Shown piece by piece: positions 61,758-64,000 of a stretch of DNA of 64,000 nucleotides. This DNA comes from Pseudomonas faucium (GTDB lineage: Bacteria; Pseudomonadota; Gammaproteobacteria; Pseudomonadales; Pseudomonadaceae). A program made the position numbers and the translations under genes. The notes beneath the pieces were generated by a model. It did not search any database. It was not told the origin of the DNA and saw only the letters and a list, made by a program, of their open reading frames with translations. Location: assembly GCF_021602585.1 (NCBI RefSeq), contig NZ_BQIP01000023.1:1-64000 (forward strand), written 5' to 3'. Numbering within the stretch: the first letter of the stretch is position 1; the number at the start of each line of letters is the position of its first letter.

Positions 61758-63359
61758 TCAGCGGGCCGAAGCCAGCTCTTGTTGGACGCTGGCGACGGTA
61801 CGTGGCCAAGGTTTACCAGCCTGGACCTTCGCTGGCAAGTTCTTGATTGCAGCTACCGCAGCGTCGCGGTTGGCGAAGCTGCCATAGGTGACCACGTACA
61901 GCGGCTTGCCCTGCAGGTTTTTCTTGAAGTAGCGATAGTCGCCACCCTGCGCCTTGACGAAGGCCTGGGCCGACGCCTCGGAGCTGGTGCCGAGGATCTG
62001 CACCACGTAGTTGCCCGGTTTCTGGCCTGCGTACCAGCCGCCACCGGTGTTGCCGGCTGCTGGTTTCTCGGCAGGCTTGGCGGCGGGTTTAGCCGTGGCG
62101 ACCTGGGTCGGTGCCGGGGCCGGCTTGGCAGGAGCAACCGGCTTGGCGGGCTGAGTTGCGACAGGCTTGGGCGCAGGCGCTACCGGCTGCGACGGGGTAG
62201 CCTGGGCCATGGTCGGGGCAGGGCCTGCGGCCATGCCTTGCGGCGGCGCGGTGGTGGTCACGGTCGGCGGCGGGTTGCCTGGCTGCAGCGCGGTATTGTC
62301 GGCCGGGCCGCCCTCTTCGCCATCACCCATGCCTGCGGCCTGGGCCAGCGGCTCGCGCATCACCGGCTGCGACTGGCCAACCAGCGGCAGCGGCATCGGC
62401 TGCGAGGAGCCGGAGAATTCGATGGCCGGGTTGCCGCCGTTCGACTTGCCGTCACCCAAAGGCAGCTGGGCCTGGGCCGCAGGCGCTTCGGCAGGGGCCT
62501 TGTCGCCTTTCTTGGGCATGAGCACCGCGGCAGCAACGGCCACCACGACGACAGCAGACAGCGCGAGCACGTGTTTTTTAGGCATCTTGAACCCCATGGT
62601 TGGTCGCTTGGCCGTGGTGCGGCTGGCGATCATGGCTTCGATCAAAGTATCGCGGGCGACCTGGTTGATGTTGCCAGGCCAACCGTCGGAGTTTTCATGG
62701 ATATCGACGAGCTGCTCACGGCTGAACACCTCGATGCCCCGGCCGGCACCTTCCAGGCGCTGCTCCAGGTACTCGCGGGTCTCTTCCTCGCTGTAGGGGG
62801 CGAGCTCGATGACGTGGAAGCGTTCTTCCTCGACATGGATCTCCTCCAACCCGGCAATCAGCGACGGCTCACCGAACAGGAACACGTGCGGGCGCCCTTC
62901 CGAGACACCTGCCGCCAGTTCCAGCAACGCTTGGAGCGCCGACTCGTCAAGTTGTTCCGCATCGTCCACCAGCAAATAGACTTCCTGCCCGGTCAAGGCC
63001 AACTGCACGACCTTGGACAGAATCGCCTGAACTTCGGGCTGGGCGACTTCCAGCGACTGGGCCACCTGGCCCAACACGCTGGCCGCATCGCTGGCGCCGC
63101 GGGCCGATACCACCACGCTGAGCACCGACTGCTTGTTGGTGCTCGCCACCAGGGCCTGGCGCAGCAGGGTCTTGCCGCTGCCTACCGGGCCTGTGACCAC
63201 CAGCATCAACTGGCTGTAACGGGCCAGGTGATGCAGCTGGCCGAGCACAGGCTTGCGCTGGGCAGGGAAGAACTTGAAGCCGGGCACACGCGGCGCGAAC
63301 GGATCGTGGCTCAACTGGTAGTGGTCGAGAAACGCCTCATCGGCATGCAAACTGGTCAT
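61758..63359 (-). CDS. damX: DamX-like AAA/SPOR division protein
   Basis: A 533-residue inner-membrane protein. The N-terminal cytoplasmic AAA (ExeA-like) domain has Walker A GPVGSGKT (57-64) and Walker B VYLLVDDAEQLDE. One membrane helix (about 265-283) is followed by a long Pro/Ala-rich periplasmic linker (about 290-445) and a C-terminal SPOR domain (about 448-525, YVVQILGTSSEASAQAFVKAQGG) that binds denuded peptidoglycan at the septum. The Pseudomonas form differs from E. coli DamX, which lacks the AAA part. It starts 15 bases after aroB, the usual aroK-aroB-damX order. Confidence 0.92.
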   Translation of the reverse strand: MTSLHADEAFLDHYQLSHDPFAPRVPGFKFFPAQRKPVLGQLHHLARYSQLMLVVTGPVGSGKTLLRQALVASTNKQSVLSVVVSARGASDAASVLGQVAQSLEVAQPEVQAILSKVVQLALTGQEVYLLVDDAEQLDESALQALLELAAGVSEGRPHVFLFGEPSLIAGLEEIHVEEERFHVIELAPYSEEETREYLEQRLEGAGRGIEVFSREQLVDIHENSDGWPGNINQVARDTLIEAMIASRTTAKRPTMGFKMPKKHVLALSAVVVVAVAAAVLMPKKGDKAPAEAPAAQAQLPLGDGKSNGGNPAIEFSGSSQPMPLPLVGQSQPVMREPLAQAAGMGDGEEGGPADNTALQPGNPPPTVTTTAPPQGMAAGPAPTMAQATPSQPVAPAPKPVATQPAKPVAPAKPAPAPTQVATAKPAAKPAEKPAAGNTGGGWYAGQKPGNYVVQILGTSSEASAQAFVKAQGGDYRYFKKNLQGKPLYVVTYGSFANRDAAVAAIKNLPAKVQAGKPWPRTVASVQQELASAR

Positions 63360-63374
63360 TGCGCTGTCACAACC

Positions 63375-64000
63375 TCAAAGCTGGGCCACGATCGCGCGGT
63401 AGTCCGCCGACAGCGTGGCCTGAAGAATCTCTTTCGGATAGTCGTCGGTAATCACGGCCTCGCCGAGCTGGCGCAACAGCACCAGCCGCAGGCGACCATC
63501 GAGTACCTTCTTGTCGACCGCCATATGCTCCATGAAATGCGCCGGGGTCATTTCCTGTGGTGGCACCACCGGCAAACCTGCGTCCTGCAGCAGGCGGATT
63601 GCTCGATCACGCGCGGGCTGGTCGATCCAGCCCAGGCGCATGGACATCTCCAGGGCCATCACCGTGCCCGCTGCCACGGCTTCGCCGTGCAACCAGACAC
63701 CGTAGCCCATGTGCGTTTCGATGGCATGCCCGAAGGTATGCCCAAGGTTCAGGGTCGCCCGCACGCCGGATTCGCGCTCGTCGGCGCCCACCACGGCAGC
63801 CTTGGCCGCGCACGAGCGACGGATCGCCTCGGTCAGTGCCAGAGGATCGAGGGCGCGCAGGGCCTGCATGTTGGCTTCGAGCCAGCCGAGGAAGGGCTCG
63901 TCGCAGATCAGGCCGTACTTGATCACTTCGGCCAGGCCCGCCGACAGCTCGCGTTCGGGCAAGGTCTTGAGGCTGGTGGTGTCGATCAGCACCGCATTGG
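63375..64000 (-). CDS. aroB: 3-dehydroquinate synthase, C-terminal part (cut by window end)
   Basis: The last 208 residues of AroB, which cyclises DAHP to 3-dehydroquinate in the shikimate pathway. The visible part includes [28 protein letters not shown] with the zinc-ligand histidines, and [16 protein letters not shown]. An internal ATG at 63992 is not the start; coding continues to the window edge and beyond ([14 protein letters not shown] is mid-protein). It is upstream of damX in one operon. Confidence 0.95.
   Translation of the reverse strand, partial: NAVLIDTTSLKTLPERELSAGLAEVIKYGLICDEPFLGWLEANMQALRALDPLALTEAIRRSCAAKAAVVGADERESGVRATLNLGHTFGHAIETHMGYGVWLHGEAVAAGTVMALEMSMRLGWIDQPARDRAIRLLQDAGLPVVPPQEMTPAHFMEHMAVDKKVLDGRLRLVLLRQLGEAVITDDYPKEILQATLSADYRAIVAQL

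Overview
The window is about 64 kb of chromosome from a Pseudomonas of the P. putida group. I infer this from gene content and order (hutDCF; glnA-ntrB-ntrC followed by an NrsZ-like RNA; trmL; secB-grxC-rhodanese; gpmI-envC-ctpA-polysaccharide deacetylase; betT/betIBA; hemE; gltBD; damX; aroB), from high GC, and from 13 intergenic loci carrying a REP family typical of P. putida. Nearly all of it reads as conserved core genome. No tRNA, rRNA, CRISPR array, prophage or insertion sequence is visible.

Layout: 0-3 kb is the regulatory end of the histidine-utilisation locus (hutD, hutC and divergent hutF with a HutC operator). 3-11 kb holds two small lipoprotein genes, a dCache chemoreceptor, a DUF924 gene with fbp, glgP and a YkgJ-type cysteine-cluster protein. 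11.1-13.1 kb is an AT-richer three-gene block (small two-helix membrane protein, glycine/[11 protein letters not shown] hydrophobic protein, 2OG-Fe(II) oxygenase) that looks acquired. It is the best candidate in the window for something undescribed. 13.4-22.6 kb carries typA, thiI and the nitrogen cluster glnA, a secreted chorismate mutase and ntrBC. Directly after ntrC are tandem NtrC-like sites, a sigma-54 promoter and two ~52-base direct repeats, which together match the position and design of the sRNA NrsZ. 22.6-30.2 kb has trmL, secB-grxC-rhodanese, and the cell-envelope run gpmI-envC-ctpA-deacetylase.

30.2-34.8 kb is one 1528-residue gene of the Pseudomonas DUF6543/dermonecrotic-toxin-like type, abutting its neighbour with no intergenic base. 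34.9-41.4 kb is the choline-to-glycine-betaine locus (betT divergent from betIBA) with a perfect BetI palindrome over the betI promoter and a degenerate copy before betT. 41.6-49.6 kb carries a K+/H+ antiporter, an MscK-type channel, selO, trxC and an orphan parA. 49.7-53.6 kb is a small accessory-looking group: an MIO aromatic amino-acid lyase with an unusual selectivity pair, a LysR regulator and an MFS exporter. 53.6-64 kb has a BOF-fold periplasmic protein, hemE, gltD, gltB (with a tandem ArgR-like site upstream), damX and the 3' part of aroB.

Functionally the window links nitrogen supply (hut, glnA, ntrBC, NrsZ, gltBD, and ArgR control as inferred), osmoprotection (bet, MscK, antiporter) and envelope maintenance (EnvC, CtpA, DamX). 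Signals at the two ends are cut: at the left a 25-base inverted copy of hutD sequence begins at base 1, and at the right aroB runs out of the window.
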